A DNA stretch of 64,000 nucleotides from Aphelocoma coerulescens (taxonomy: Eukaryota; Chordata; Aves; Passeriformes; Corvidae), in NCBI RefSeq assembly GCF_041296385.1, contig NW_027184085.1, positions 744,001 through 808,000 of the forward strand, in the 5' to 3' direction. Every line of letters starts with the position of its first letter. Position 1 is the stretch's first letter. Below, one piece after another: positions 29,907 to 44,320 of this stretch. Both the position numbers and the translations under genes were made by a program. The notes under the pieces are model-generated. The model worked only from the letters and a program-made list of their open reading frames with translations. It was not told the DNA's origin and searched no databases.

Positions 29907-32009
29907 CTAAACTGGGAGAAACAGATGAACTTCACACAGGTACAATGTCAGGAAGTGGAACTGGAGCAGAGCCTCTGCTTGAAGGGAGGAAATGGGTGCC
30001 TGAGTAAAACCAGGACCCTGACCTGCTCTGGTGCTTCCCTCTCAAGGCTGCAGCACACTCAGCTTAATGCTGATCCAAGGTTTCTTGAAAGCATCAACAG
30101 GAGACACTCACAATACCACCAGGCACTCAGATTACCAACCAAGTCATCCAAATATTCTCTGATAGTTTTTAAATTTAAGGAACTATTTTGTGACAGTATC
30201 ACTACAGAACAATCAGTGCTTGCATGTTCATTATACTGGAAGCTCCATGTACTTGGAATATAAAGTGCCACAAAGGTGGAAACAAGAATAAGCAAGACAT
30301 CTTGTTGGAGTGATTATTTCTATCAGTAGATGCACATAAATGCACCTGCTTAAACTGCAATTAAGTTCAGCATTAAGCACCAAGGTTTAGAAGAAAGCAA
30401 AGCATCACTTTGATTATAAAGAAATGCTGATGCTGCTTTGAATTGCTTGATGTACCGTGCTAATATTTACAGGTATCCCCCCAGATTTAGGATATCAATC
30501 CATACTTGGGCAATGTTGTTTTCAGGAACCCTTAGAAATACTACAATTTTTTAGTGCTAAAATACCCTGGATGAATCTTCTTCCTACAGAAAATGAAAAC
30601 CGTGGAAGTGGCACAGATGATTTTTTTTTTTCCCCATCTATTTCTATGTTTAAAAAATAGAGAATAATTAAGTTTATTACAAATTTCAGTAAGGAAATTT
30701 TGCCTTTACTGAACAGACTACTGACATGTCTGCCTGCTCTAAAAGCAGGACAGAGTGTGTCAGACTGAGCTGTCTAGCCAAGCTCTCAGTCCTGAAGGTG
30801 AGGCTGGAGTTTACCCAAACAATTGGATATTTGAGACTGTTTACTTCCACACAGTTGTTTATTTAAAACAAACACGTAGCAGAACAGAAACTGGAGGCCA
30901 AGGAAAGCTGACACTGCCCCAGGTGGAGCAGAGCCACACAGCCCTGTACTGCGGCCACTTGCTCTGCCCCCCAGGTTGCCCACCCCTGGTGGCAGAACAG
31001 CTCTTCATGGAGCTTGCATGGGAACACTGCACAGGAGGGGTACCAGTTGAAGGCAATGGGCCATGAGGAATGCAGGGTTCCCTTCCCAGCCCCATCAGGC
31101 CATGGGGAACACAGAGGTCATCAGTACAGTCAGACAGTTCTTCACGCTGCAGTTACAGGAGCTCTTAGTGACTAGAAAGCACCTGATCAATACTAAAATT
31201 CTTACGTGTAGAAGTCAGTAAATAAAAAATATCATAAAGCTTTTAAGAAACTTATTACTTAGAATCAGGCTCAGATTCTAACAACTAAATAAGCAGTCTA
31301 ATTTGCAAGTGCCATTAACTGAGCAGCTTCAGGTGAAATCCAGGGGTCTGGACAGCCCCAGTTATTTGGATCCTGGTCTGCCATCTGCTCTGCAGGTAAC
31401 ACAACTGCTGCTCCCGGGATCCATACAGCTACCAGGAAAATAACACAGAGCAGCTGAGACTTCCTGGGGAGCAGACATTGCAACTGACAACTGGTGAAGG
31501 AATCAGAGAATGGGCAAAGAATGGAAGAAGGCAGAACCCCAATTAAGAACATAACTACAGCAGCAAAACAAAATGACTGGGATCCCAGAGAACAGACACT
31601 ACATGTCAAAGCAGCAGCGGAAACACTGAGGGAACTTTACCATGGTTAATGGCACCCTGAAAACCCAACTAACAGCAAGTATTCCAGATAAACACGGCAC
31701 CTTTGCAAGGGAAAAGCAGTACTGACATGGAAGACTTATTAGACAAAAACATGAACATCAGTAAAATTGAGGAAAACTTGCAAAACAAAGAAATAAAGCA
31801 TCTGGTCTGTTAGAATTCAGTAGAAAACCTATCCACAAATTGGAATGAAAAAGACATGAAGACAAGCAGTAAAATACCAGATTCCTGTCTGACAGCAGTG
31901 TCTGCAGATGTGTAAAAGGAAGAAAATCCTGATGGTTCAGGTGTCAGAAGACACAATAATAAATAAGACCTGCTGAGAGCACAAAAAAACCCCAACAAAC
32001 CAACAAGAT

Positions 32010-32133
32010 GAGTTTGGACAATGCTCTCAGGCACATGGTGAGATTCTTGGGACATCCTCTGCAGGGCCAGGAGCTGGGACTCGATGATCCTGATGGGTCC
32101 CTTCCAACTCAACATATTCTGTGGTTCTATGAG
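32010..32133 (+). repeat. CR1-type LINE fragment, 3' end of another subfamily
   Basis: The landmarks are GGACAATGCTCTCAGGCACA, GGGCCAGGAGCTGGGACTCG, ATGATCCTGATGGGTCCCTT and then CCAACTCAACATATTCTGTG followed by GTTCTATGAG. The ending resembles the ATTCTRTG octamer array that terminates CR1 elements. The subfamily differs from the 14415-14918 copy. Confidence 0.8.
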
Positions 32134-35100
32134 TCTAACTTTTGAGCACAGAAAGCAGACTTGAATCGGTCTGGAGTTGTACCTGCCAGATATTCTCACC
32201 TGAAATTGACTGATTAAAAGCAGGGGAGACAGGGATTAAAATGAAACATTGCTTTCTTGACTTTCCTCTGGCAGACTCACTCACTCCTCAAGAAAGCACT
32301 ATAAACCCCCCCCTTATGGCACTCCTGAAAAGCACCATTCCAAGTGATGCATGAATACTTTCATTGTGCTCTAAATACAAGTGGAAAACAAAGCAGCTCA
32401 TCCCACAGCTCCTTGTGAATGTCAGTCTCAGCCCTGAATTGCTGACTTGCATCAGGATTTAAAAGGGGATGCTAGAAAATCTTAGGAGCATGACACTGGA
32501 TGAGCAGAATGAAGCCCGTCCACTCATGTGGATGACATCATGGATATGACACATGGAACTAACCATTCTGCACTTTGCTAGGAAAACTTGCTGCAGAGGT
32601 TGCTTTGAGGAAAAGTACTGGGTTTGCCTGGGGAAAAGGATAAAGAATTAAAGGTGGACATGTCGCAAAACAGAAAACTACAAGTAGAAAACTTTCTCTA
32701 TATGAATTTTTACACCAGTACCAGTGTTAAAATGCCATCTTAATGAAACCTGCAGCACAACAAATTGACAGTCATGGACTGCTAGGAAGCTGTTAATGTA
32801 GGAAATATCCAAGTGGAAACTATGGGGTGTTCTGGTAGAACCCCTGCAATACCAGAAAATGGATACAGAAAATGAACTGCAAGCCTGGAGCCTGGGGACA
32901 CTACAGATGGCCAGCCCATACCCAGAGTTACACTGGCAGCACTCAAACAGTATTGCATCCACAGGGACATCAACACCAGGACATGACAGACTGACAGAGA
33001 GCCACCCAATGCAGCGAGGTCACTGTGCCCAAGAGGTGACCCAACTGTAGTGCGGGACATCATAAACCTACATTGAGGGCAACAAAGAGAACACCCTCTA
33101 CCTGGGAGGGTATTCCTCAGTGAAAGAGAAGCTGGTTTTGCAGTGAAGGCTTACTGGGGAGGGGAAATACAGGTTTCTTTTACCCACTATAGGGCTTCTT
33201 CTATCCAGATAGCTCCTTCTATCCAGGTAATAAATCCTCGTAATAAAATGCAACAACAAAATACAAAGCAGGTAAAACCCACTCCATGTGCAGTGAAGGC
33301 ACAGCTATACTCAATCTGAAAGGTACAGTATTTAATGCTTTACACTTCTTACACCTGACAGTGTCATCACATAGGAGAAGTCAGTGCATATATTCATATG
33401 TATTATCAGGCATTCAAAGGACCAAGTAGTGTTTAAAAGAGAAACGAGCCCAGCCACCATCATACCAGTGACTGGAGATGAAGGGGAGTTGATTTGTGGA
33501 ACACCTATCTAAAATGCTCCTCGCTACAAAATTGAAAATTATAAAGCACTAAATCTCATGTATCCCAACATGATCGGCCAAAACCTAAAGAGAACATTGG
33601 TGCCTGCCAAGATCAGGAGAACCTTGAAGCTGATAACAGCTCTCTGGAGAATAAAAGGGAATCCTAAGAAAATGATGCTAATAATGAAAGTTATGTTAAT
33701 CATAATCACAAGTTAGTACAAAGAGAGTTTGGCAGAACAACAGCCATCAAAACAATCTGAGGTCTTAAGAAATCCTTTTCCTGACCTCTGGAATCCCTCA
33801 GACATCCAGAACTAGCTATTTGCCATGTATTTGCCAACTGGCAGTGTATGGCATTTTCTTAAAGCTCAAGCAATTGTAGATATATAATTATCATCTTTCA
33901 TTTGAATCTTAGCATGAAAAGGCAGCTTCCAGCTCTTCTTCTGGAAGACAACAAAAGCACTGATGACTTAAAAACTCCAGCAAAAAATCTTAAGGAAGAT
34001 CAGCCTCCTTTAAAAATCACATTACATTACTTTGGAGCAGTGTGAAACTGGGGCCCACGAATAGTTTCGTATTTGTTCACTTGAGTCTGGAATCACATTT
34101 GCTCTATACTTTTGAAACAGTTTTGAAAGCAAGTCTCAAACTAGCTTCTGCCAGTGACATGATGTATTATTTACTTATTTTAAGCTCCAAAAGAAGGGGG
34201 TGGAGAGCACAGGCACACGTGAAAGAACAATGGAACTACTAAGGCCTACATGGCTCTATTTTTATTTTAAAAGCTGAAACCGCCTCCCCACATATAAAAT
34301 TTAGTAACAGTTGTTATGCAAGTGCGTGAATGCCAGGCTTGTCATGTGCGGGCAAACTTTGCATTTCAAAATAGCCTGACTGGTTTCTTTGGAACAGTCT
34401 TGCACCAGATAATTTTGCTGCTGTAAGAAACACAAAACCATTCCCTTTGTGCTGCCCCTTTTCTGCCTCACATATGTGAAAGAACTGATCAACAGCTCCT
34501 GTAGTTCTGGCTACAGAAATACCGGCACACTCCAACACAAAGGCAGAGGAGCCTCTTCCCTGAAGCCACATCCCAATCTGATTCTTTCCCTGGTCTTGAG
34601 GGGACCACTATTCGGCTATCGGTTAATCTTCATCCATCCCCTTTTCCCACCCCCTCACCCCATCCAATCTACCTGCACTCTCATCAGCGCAGGTATACAC
34701 AGAAAAACATCCTTATCGAGCCCTTAAGGCATGTGCCTCCCTGTACACCTGAGTCAGAGAAGTTGAATGTTTCAACATTCCCCAAAATGATCGCCTTCAG
34801 ATTTCTGTCAAGAACTGTGGAAGACCTCAGGCCACCTCCTCCCCACGGCACTGGGATGGCTGAGAGCTCTGGGTTTGCCTGGTTTGGGGGTCCCTCCACC
34901 TGTGGGCAGGTACAGAGGCAGACGTGTCCAGGTGCCCACGGCAGCTCAGCACTGAAGGAGCCAACCTGCTCTGCACGGACACTCCGGTAAATCTGCAGAC
35001 TGCAGCCTGTACTACTGGAAATGTGCTTTTACAGACAACATGCCTTCAAGACCACCATTTACAAATTCAGATCAGTAACATACACCATCTTCAAAAACAT

Positions 35101-36283
35101 TCATCTCAAGGAATCTCCAGAAAATTATGGGAGCCCCATGGACAGCAGTTAATATCAGGGCTGAAAAGCAGGTTATACTTGGCAAGAGGAAATTCTGTGA
35201 ACCCAAAAATGCTTTTCAGAATAATTTAAACACACTTAGAGAAACTCTGTCTGTGCATGCACTTAGTGGAGCTTTAAAAGTTCCAAAGATTTTTTTAAAT
35301 TCCAAGGTTTTGCTTAGTCACTTTCAGATTCAAAGAAATGAGGGAAACAAAGCCCAAAACATGCATCATTAAAGAAGATTAGAATTATAATGAGATACTT
35401 CTAACCAAGTTTTACAGAGAGCAGTAAAGACAAAGTTCTAAGGCAGAACCTCTTACAGTCACTATCATTTTATCCCAATAACCATTGCCCCAGTGACTTT
35501 CCCCACTCCTGCACTGTAAGAAGGGAGAAGTACAATAAGAGTACACAGCAATTAACTACAAGAAATGCTCCAGAGCATACCGGCTGTGTGTACTCCCTGG
35601 TTTTATTTTAGCACGAGCCCTCTGGGTTTCATCTTTCTCCCTGTACTGAGTAACATCTATTAGGAGTTTTTCTCAAAGAGAAGAAGATTTTGACCTCACT
35701 GTCATACAAGTCTCAGGTCCTGTGACTAAAGCAAAGTACGAAGTGTCTGATCATACAAGGATAAAGGAACATCAGCTTCTGAAAAGAAAACAAAACCTTA
35801 CCTTACCCTTCACCGCAAAGCCAAACTTGCAATCCATTGTGCCTAAGCATCCCAAAATCTCATTCCTCCATGCCAAATCCCAGAGTCATTTTACAGACCT
35901 CCCATTTCCCTTCTAGTGTTTTATTTCCCAAAGAAAGGCTCACACTTCATCTGATTCTACAAGAAATGTAGCAAGGCTTTACCAAAGAGCGCTAGAGATA
36001 ATGACTCACATCATAGACAGCTGCGAAGAAGTGCCTGTGGGTGAAAAAAGGAGTTAAAAATTATACCTCAAACCCCACCTCCAGTGTCTCCACCTTCCTT
36101 TACCATGTTATGTTCTAATAAAGGGTAACGAGATGGATTCCTTTTGTATTCCTGCTCTCTTGGAAGGCCCCCAGAGCATAAAGAATATTTTAACCTTCCA
36201 AAACAGATGGAAGTGTAAATATGGGTTTTTTCCCTCCCTGAGGCCAGTTTTTTTCCAAAGGTTAAATAAATGCTCTAACAGAA

Positions 36284-36328
36284 TATGCATACATCAGCCC
36301 CTGGAGCTGAGGGGCTGATGTATGCATA
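36284..36328. repeat. Perfect 19-bp inverted repeat (hairpin)
   Basis: The left arm 36284-36302 (TATGCATACATCAGCCCCT) and right arm 36310-36328 are exact reverse complements. They are separated by a 7-base loop, GGAGCTG. The pairing does not extend beyond the arms. It lies in the 18.5-kb intron, and no transposon ends or known small RNA gene are recognised around it. Confidence 0.9.
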
Positions 36329-39300
36329 GATTTTCCTATGCACTTCACACTCCCAAAATATCTTAACAAGTTCCAAAATCCAGCGGGGGTGGGGAAGGAG
36401 AGCGAAAACTCCATGACACCTGGCTTTTGGAACAGAAAAACTCAGCACAGGAATTCCAAGCAGCATCCCTGCCCATGAACGCCACATGCATGGACTGTGC
36501 TTGGAAACAGGCTTATCCAGCACAGCCTGTTGCACAGAGGCCCCAGCTCCCAAGGCATTTTGAAGGACCTAAGTGAGCACTACTGCTGGACCTCACTCAC
36601 CACCCACCCTGTCCCTGTCCCCATCCTGTCCCCTGCTCTGCCAGCAAGCACATACCTCGCACTGGAGAGATGAAACAGGCAGGGAAGTGAATGTGGATTA
36701 AACCTGGGTCAGCCTTCCCTCCTTCCTTCAGCCCAGGCTGCCCTAATCCCAGGCCAGGTCCTTATCTCAGTCACCGCAGCACCTCACAAGTGCTCGCGTG
36801 GACCAAGGGCAGTCCTTGCACAGGGCGCAACTGCAGAGCACTGTCAGCGACTTTTGCCAGGTTCTGTGCTCAGCAGAGGCAAGAGTGGTCTGAGCACAGC
36901 TCAGCAGCACGGATTTAGCAGGTGTAACTTGTCATCCCATTCCCAGAAAGCATGGCTCACACCGAGCTGTTCGCCCGCCCACGGATGCAGAACCGTGTCC
37001 TCAGCTGCTGCAGGCAAGCACAGCAACAGAATGGCATTTGACAATAGAAGAAGGCAGAAAGCAAAGGAAATCTATAATTAGTCTGTGGAATTCACTGCAG
37101 TTAAGGAATTAGCCAGGTTCAAAAGGGACAAAACTGGCCATGTGCATAATAAGAGTAATGAGTTAATTACATCAAAACCTTTTGAATCCACTTGCCTGAA
37201 GTCTCATGTTGTTCTTCAGCTACTGAGGTAAAACCAAACCCCTGAGAATCACATCACTGTGTTGCTAGTACAAGGCTGAATTAGGTGGTAGAGACCATGG
37301 TGAAGACTTCCAGCAGCCTCTGATTTAAAAAATCCTGAATTCGGGCTGAAAAGAAAAGCTAACTCAGGACAGTCTGCTAAACATGAGATTTTTGGTGCAT
37401 AACAAGGAGCTGGAAATCTTTCATCTAAATATATTCACCGATCTTCATTGTGCAACATGCCACTAGGTAAGGAAATAATGCCCTCACAGGCAGGGAGGAA
37501 GGTTATTTTTCCAGCTATTTTATCCCCTTCCCACAGGAAATCTTTACCAAGAGCACACAGGTTTCACAACGATTCCTCCACTTTTTCAGCCCCATTCAAA
37601 CCTGTATCCTACAATGTCCCAAAGAGCAAAGTGTTGCTATGTGATTACTCCTGGATAGACATCTCCCAGGTGCCACCCTGAAAGCAGCTGTAACCACAAG
37701 CTCCAGAGGTGTGCAGGCAGCTCAGCTATCTTCACCCCCAGGGCTGGCTCAGGCCTGAGAGACACAGCATGCTGTGCTTCAGCTCACAGCCTGGCTAATG
37801 TTTTGCAGGACACACCTGGAGTGCTTTCATATCACTGGGAACATCTATCCTAAAAGCAACAGAAACAAGTTAAGTTCTACTAAATGCGAAAAAGACAGAG
37901 GTCTGATAGATAGTGATGCAAAAGGGACTATCTTTTCAAACCTCTAAGTCTTATGGATGATAAAGCCACATGGAAAGGGCAAATGAAGACTCCTCACCTA
38001 ATGAAATTTAGCCTTAGATCCCAAATAACTCTTAACTTCCAATGGGACAGCCTAGAATGCTAAGACTTCCAATTTGTCACTGAAAATCACTGAAAACGTC
38101 ATGCCAAGTGCACCAGCAAATACTCTGCAAAAGCAGCTATGGTGTTTCTCATTGCATCATCCTCAGTGTGCACAAAATGAACTGAACAAGTGCCAGCTGA
38201 TGAACTCAGGTGAGTATCAATAAAACCAGTAATGTTACATCTATTTCCAGGCACTAAAAACCAGATCTCAGTTTCAGAAAACTCCCACATGGGAGTTCTG
38301 ATGGTCTCAGAATCCAGTGTCACTTTCTAACCAAAAAGGTGTATTTCAGCAGTAGCAGCAGGAGAGATGCCTTGTTATAACCAGCCACAGAAGGTTTGTA
38401 TACAATCAAGTCAAATGCCAAACAGGCAAAATAAAGAAACAAAATAAATATAAATAAATAAAGGAATAAAAGCACTATCCAGGAACTTAACACCAGCAGT
38501 GAACAGTCCCCCGCAGACCCTCTGTCCTGATCCATTGCTCTCACCTTCAACCTGCTCCCAGCTGATGTACCAAATCTATTTTCAGTTAAAGGAAGGAAAC
38601 AAAGAACTGTAGGGCAGCCTCAATTTAAAGATACACAGTGCTGAAACTGCTCGTCTGACTGCACTCGTCAGTGTTAAACAAGTCACTGTATTATTCATTC
38701 CACAGGAGCACAGTGTAAGCTGGATCATCAGCATGTGAAATCACATAAAACATTCAGGACACTCAATGGAGACAAGCTACTAGTAGTAAGATTCAGGGTG
38801 ATCCCAATGTAGCATATTGAATATAAGCACAAATGACACAAAAATACAGCAAAGAATGAAGAATTAATTATTTACGTTGTACAACACAAAACATCTTTTA
38901 AATCTTGGCCTTCAACAGGCAGAGAGGACACAGATAGAGACATAAAGCAAAAGTTCAAAAGGCAAAAGACACTTCTATTATGCTTAAATTTTAAGGAAAG
39001 CAGCAGAAGGAAAAGTTTCTTACTCTTGTGTACTTGGGGTAATAGCAAATTCTGCCGTGCACAAAAGCCCTGCCATTAAGAGACCTGAACCATTGACCTC
39101 TACTGCAGGAGGGGAACTTGGAACGAGGGTTGGGTTTAATGAATTAAATTCTCTAGCAGTTACCGTGCCAGCAATTGATGAAGAGTTATACAAACACCTT
39201 GCAGAAGACACCTGGCCTCCACTGTTTGAAGGAGCCACAGTCCCAACAGCAGAGGTTGGGCAGCCTCGTCCTTTGCTGGTACTTGCCCAGCCCAGCCCCA

Positions 39301-41769
39301 TCAACACCTAAATGCCCCGTGCCACAAGCCTTTAGCAGCTGTAGTGAGTAGAAGGCCCAAACTGTGACACAGCACAAACATTTTTGCTTCCCCTGGCTGC
39401 CCGGTAAATGTCAAACTCTGCTTTTTCTCCTTGAAATATTTGATGCCACTACTTTCTTTCCTGAACTTGGCAAAGGCTGTGATTTCCCAGGCTGGTGTGC
39501 TCTCTCAGCCACGACCCTTGGAGAGCCAGCCTTTAACTCACACTACTGAAGGAGCTGGCAACACCAGAACATCACAGGAGATGGGGTATCATGTGCTTGT
39601 GGCCAGAAACACAATTCCATTTGTTTCTCCTCAAGAATGCAGCATTCCTCTTTACCCAGCAGTCTGAGGAAAGGTTGAACTTCCGTTCAAAAGTATGCAT
39701 CTCCTGCATTTCTGAGAGAAAGCCCTGAGGAAGGGATGCTCAGAACTGATCCCTGACCCGAAGATTTTTATTTTTAATCTCTTGGTGCAGGCACAGCTAT
39801 AGCTTCAAGACAACCCACATTTGCTACTATGAGATAGTTCCTGAGACTGCAGTTTAATTAAATTTTCTTTCTACTTCAAGAGCAGACAGGAACCATAAGC
39901 TGCCAGAAGTTCCCAAAACTCAGCATTTGTGGGTGCCACTGGAAGTCTGCTTAATTAAAAATAAATCTTTTACTACTAAACGACTGCGAGTACAACACCA
40001 ACTATCAGGCCAGTGCAAGTCAGTGTAACCCAGGTGAGGGACACCTGGGTTGGGATGGTCCTTCCCTCAGCCCCACATCTTGGACCCACCTCACTTCCCT
40101 CAGCTGACAGCAGCTGACCCCCACCCCCTCTATAAAAAAGGCTGACATTAAACCCGCTGTTCTGCTCCCAAGGCCATTACGAAGGGCCTGGCTGCCTGTC
40201 CTCCTCAGGGTGCAGTCACCTCCCACCTGCCTCTGCCCCCTCACACACAATGCCTGCCCAGTCTTTGTTTCATCCCAGTTCATTCTACACAGAGCCCAAC
40301 AGTTCTGAAGGCTGAATGATTAACCTCCTCACCAACTTTCCTGAGGCTCCCACTCCCAGGGTGCTGGACTATTCCACAGCATCAATCCTGTCCCCCCACA
40401 CCTGTGGAATCTGAGGGTCACCATTGCTCCCCATCACCCTCAGCGACCACAGCACTGAAGGAAAAGGAAAAACCAGACCCCACCCCCAGACAGCAACTTT
40501 TGGTGCTGGTTCTCTGACCTGAATGTTCACAGGGCTGTATCTCCCACTTCTGCCCTCACTGCATGTCCAGCTCCTTCCAGGAGCCCTTCCTGAGGTGCCC
40601 AGCTCGCCTTGCCCTCATCTGGCACTGATGCTCCACACTGGTGAGAACCATTCCCAAATTGGCAGGAACTGGCCCTGGGTGCCCCCAGTGCTCTCAGGGT
40701 CTCCACAACACCATGGCAGCACCTTGGCATGGGCATTCAACACACCCATACACTGAAAAACCACTTTCTGGAGATTATTTAGTATTCCACAGCATTTTCC
40801 ACCTGTACTAAGTTATTTTTGCAGTGAATATAAGTTCTGTGCTCCAAGCCACACTGACAGAAACTACAGTTTGTGTCAGCTCTGACACTTGTCAGACATC
40901 ATCACAACTCTGTCAACTAAACTTAGTAGCAAGTGGTCTTCTCCCATATTTGCCACCCAAAAATCACCTGGTTAAGGGAACTGAAGTGGTCCAGCAAGTG
41001 GGAGCGGCACAGGGCAGCGCATGGGAGGGCGACAGGGATGCTGGCTGCTCCCAAGGCAAAAACAAATCGAAGCAAGAAAATTCTTCCTTAATTTGGAGAT
41101 GATAGGAAATTTGCCATGAGTCAGCACCTAAGAGTAAGCTCTTGGTTGGCAAGCTGGTGATTTGTCATCAGAATGTGCTCAGCGAGACGGATTTAAGCAA
41201 AGCTTCTGTGCGCAGGGGTCAGCGGCCGCCTGTCACAGCTCTGCAGCTCCGCCTGTGACACAAAAGGCTGCTGCCCTCAGATCACACAGGGAGGCTGCAC
41301 TCAGGAATTACCAACAACAGCTCCAAGAACACTAATCAAACAGGCTGGGAGGGGGAGTTCAGTTTTGTTCTGGTGTGCTATTACTCATAGCTGCAATGAG
41401 GTTTTGATGAGATTAACCACACACCTTCCGCCTTACCAGACTGCTCCTTCTGGCAAAGAAGGTACCAGGGACAACAGAGGCAGGGATGAGTGATTTCCCC
41501 ACAGGACAGTTTCACATCAGCCCACAGTGTCCCACTCAGTAAACAGTTACACATCTCCTGGTGAAATTAAGAAGTCATCTTTCAAAATGCTTAGTTTTCC
41601 AACTCAGACCACATAGGCTGACATTATCTCTCAAATACAGGACTCCTGAATAAGCCTCATTCTTCATTTTATTTCTACTTTCTGTAGTTCTTTATAAAAT
41701 TGTTGTAAATTTATAAAACACACACATGCAACACAGCATGTTAAAGTGACACAGCTTACTGTGTTAATA

Positions 41770-41938
41770 ATGGGCACTGGTGAGGCCACATCTGGAGGAC
41801 TGGTCCAGTGCTGGGCCCTCAGTGCAAGAGAGACAGAGACACTGGAAAAAGTCAAAAAAAGGGCCACAAAGATGATTAAGGGACCCTCACATACTGGGAC
41901 AGAGAGATCTGGGTCTGCTCATCTGGAGAAGAGGATCC
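41770..41938 (+). repeat. CR1 LINE fragment
   Basis: The region contains GGGCACTGGTGAGGCCACAT, CTGGAGGACTGGTCCAGTGC, TGGGCCCTCAGTGCAAGAGA, AGGGCCACAAAGATGATTAA and CATCTGGAGAAGAGGA. These are the middle landmarks of the CR1 3' untranslated region in plus orientation. The terminal part is missing. Confidence 0.85.
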
Positions 41939-44185
41939 ATTAACAACAGGATTACTCAGTACCGTCAAACTAGAATCAACTCCTGAAAAACAGCCTTGGT
42001 CTTGGGTTTCCATTTCCAAATCCACGTTAGGGGAAACAAACTTTTAAATTAAATCTAAACATTTTAAACCATAAGAAAATTCTTAAAATCCAGATATGCT
42101 GAAGTCATGCATTAAGGCTGTGCTCATTTCTCTGGTAAAGTATTCAAGCCAAAGAAAAGGTATTACATGTTACCAGAATAACAGCACCACCTGACAAACT
42201 GTAAACAACAGTGCAACACTTTAAAGCCAACACAGGCTTAAAATAACTGCTATGTTTGATAGCATTGCATTATTTATTGCTCTGTTTCTGCATCAATTTG
42301 CTCACATTTACTTTCAATTAGAGTATTATATATTTATTCACAAAATAATAGTTCTAGAACACACTCCCATATATCTACTCCAGAGCTCTTTACAAAGGAG
42401 CCCAAAATTTCATTCCTCTTCATACTGCTTGCAAGAGCAGGGAAGAGAAAAGGAGAGCCAAACCTCTATCACCCACCCAGGGGCTTTTGCTACAAAGCTG
42501 AAAATTTGGCATTACATTTCCTGATCAGTGTCATTGAAGTATTTTCTAACTATTTCTTCTATGGGTAAAATAGTTCAAGGACATTATTTCTCAGAACAAG
42601 ACAGTGCCCTCAGCATCCCCAGCCTGCTCTGGGCAGTGACAGCAAGCAAGGGCTGGCCTGTGCACCCCAACACTATGGCTGCAGCCTGGGAGTCTTCTGA
42701 GACAGAAACAGCAATGAGTTCTTACGGCATCCTGCTTAAATCTGTATCAAAACATTCAATTTAGAGGGGTAATCCACAATTTATTACCTCCTAAAACATC
42801 AACTCTGATTTTATTTATGTTGCAATTTTTACCCACTACTGCAGATCTGGACAACTGAAAGAGGGGCGAGTAAGTGCTTGGGACAAAAAGCAAAGCTGCC
42901 AGTCTGGGGGGACACAAGGGCCCCTCACACCACCTTCACCAGCCCTTGGGCTTGCTGCTGCCCCAGCTGTTCCCTCCTGGGTCATCCACTGCCTGTGCTG
43001 GGGCACCAGCACAGCTCCCACCACTGCCCTGGGCTCCCTCACATCTGCCACAGCCGCCTTTGGCTCCCAGCATTTGGATTAGTCTCATGACAAGTTTCCA
43101 CACCTTACAGTCAACTCAAGGAGACACTCAAACCTCAACTATTTTTTTGCCTTCACTTACATAAATCATTGGTTCAATTGTGATTTCTGTAAAAGAATAA
43201 AAAGTTCGCCATGGTGTTTTTTAAACATGCAAAAATTCCACATGCTGGACAAACAGAGAACAGAAAGATGGTCTCTGGCCCTTAAGAGGGCACAACCCAA
43301 GTGTGAGAGGAGGTACAACAGAACAAGGCATGAGCAAAGGGCAGCATATGACAGGATGGGATGTGAGTTGGCACTGGTCCCTCTGGCCCAGGTGGGCATG
43401 TGCAGGCCTCCCTGACAACACAGCAGCTGAAGGACAGCAAGCAAAACCTCATTTTACAGGGTCATGGCTTATTGGGAGCGCCAGCCCTCAGGCAGCACCT
43501 CAGGCAACCGAGCACCAGGTTCAGAGGAAGGGTGACACAGTCAAAGCATCGGTAGGGTGACATGGTCCAGGTCAGGCAAACTGGTCCTTCTGCCACCAAG
43601 GAATCAATGCATACTGGGAACTGTCAGATATGGACAATCTTTCCATTACAAGATCACTAAGTCTAGGAGGAAAAATTAGCAGATATAAATAGTAGAAGCT
43701 GCTGATTATTTAAATCAATTCCCCTTAATGATTTTATGTGACAGCAAAGAGGAATAAAGACAGAAGTTCTACCTTAAATATTTAAGACCAAAAGGTTTTC
43801 CTTAGATGATTTTATTGACATGCCCCTTTTTTCTTTTAAAGATACCAGGTTCAGGTAAACTCACAGATCACAGTAGATAACAGGCAGGTGGGAAGACTGA
43901 GGGGCTTTCTTCCAGGAACAAGAAACATTTTACATTTCTGTATTTGTACAAAGAAATTTTTCCACTGAGCAATTATCTGATGAGAATTATTTTTCACTGA
44001 CATTATAACTGTCAGGAATTATTACCAAGTCCTCTTATTACATAGCAAGACCACATCCTCGAATAAGCACCATTTCTCCATTTACAGCTCCTGAAATATA
44101 TACCCAGCACATCCTAAAGAACATAACACGTAGAAACGGGTAAAAATCTGTTAATTTTGGCGAAAAACCTGAAAGCCTGATTTGC

Positions 44186-44320
44186 TGGGAAGCCGCCAGG
44201 TTGGCGGTGGGAGCTGTGGAAACTCTCTGGTGCCCTCTGCTGCCAGGCACAGCAGAGACGAGGCCGGGCTCGCCGGCCCCGCACGCGAGCCAAGCCTGCG
44301 CCGTGTTTTGGACACAGCGA
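44186..44320. promoter_or_regulatory. CpG-rich intronic patch with a CTCF-like site
   Basis: About 12 CpGs fall in 135 bp. At 44229-44250 the minus strand reads GCAGCAGAGGGCACCA, which matches the CTCF core (consensus roughly CCAGCAGRGGGCRSY) except at the first base. An open frame crosses it on the minus strand (44038-44442), but it has no homology I recognise. This could be an insulator, enhancer or minor promoter, or a decayed GC-rich repeat. Confidence 0.3.

Noticed and set aside
33160..33260. Possible LTR tail with repeated CCTTCTATCCAG and AATAAA
   Set aside because: There is no TATA/CCAAT order, no terminal TG...CA pair and no matching start, so the evidence is too weak to call it.
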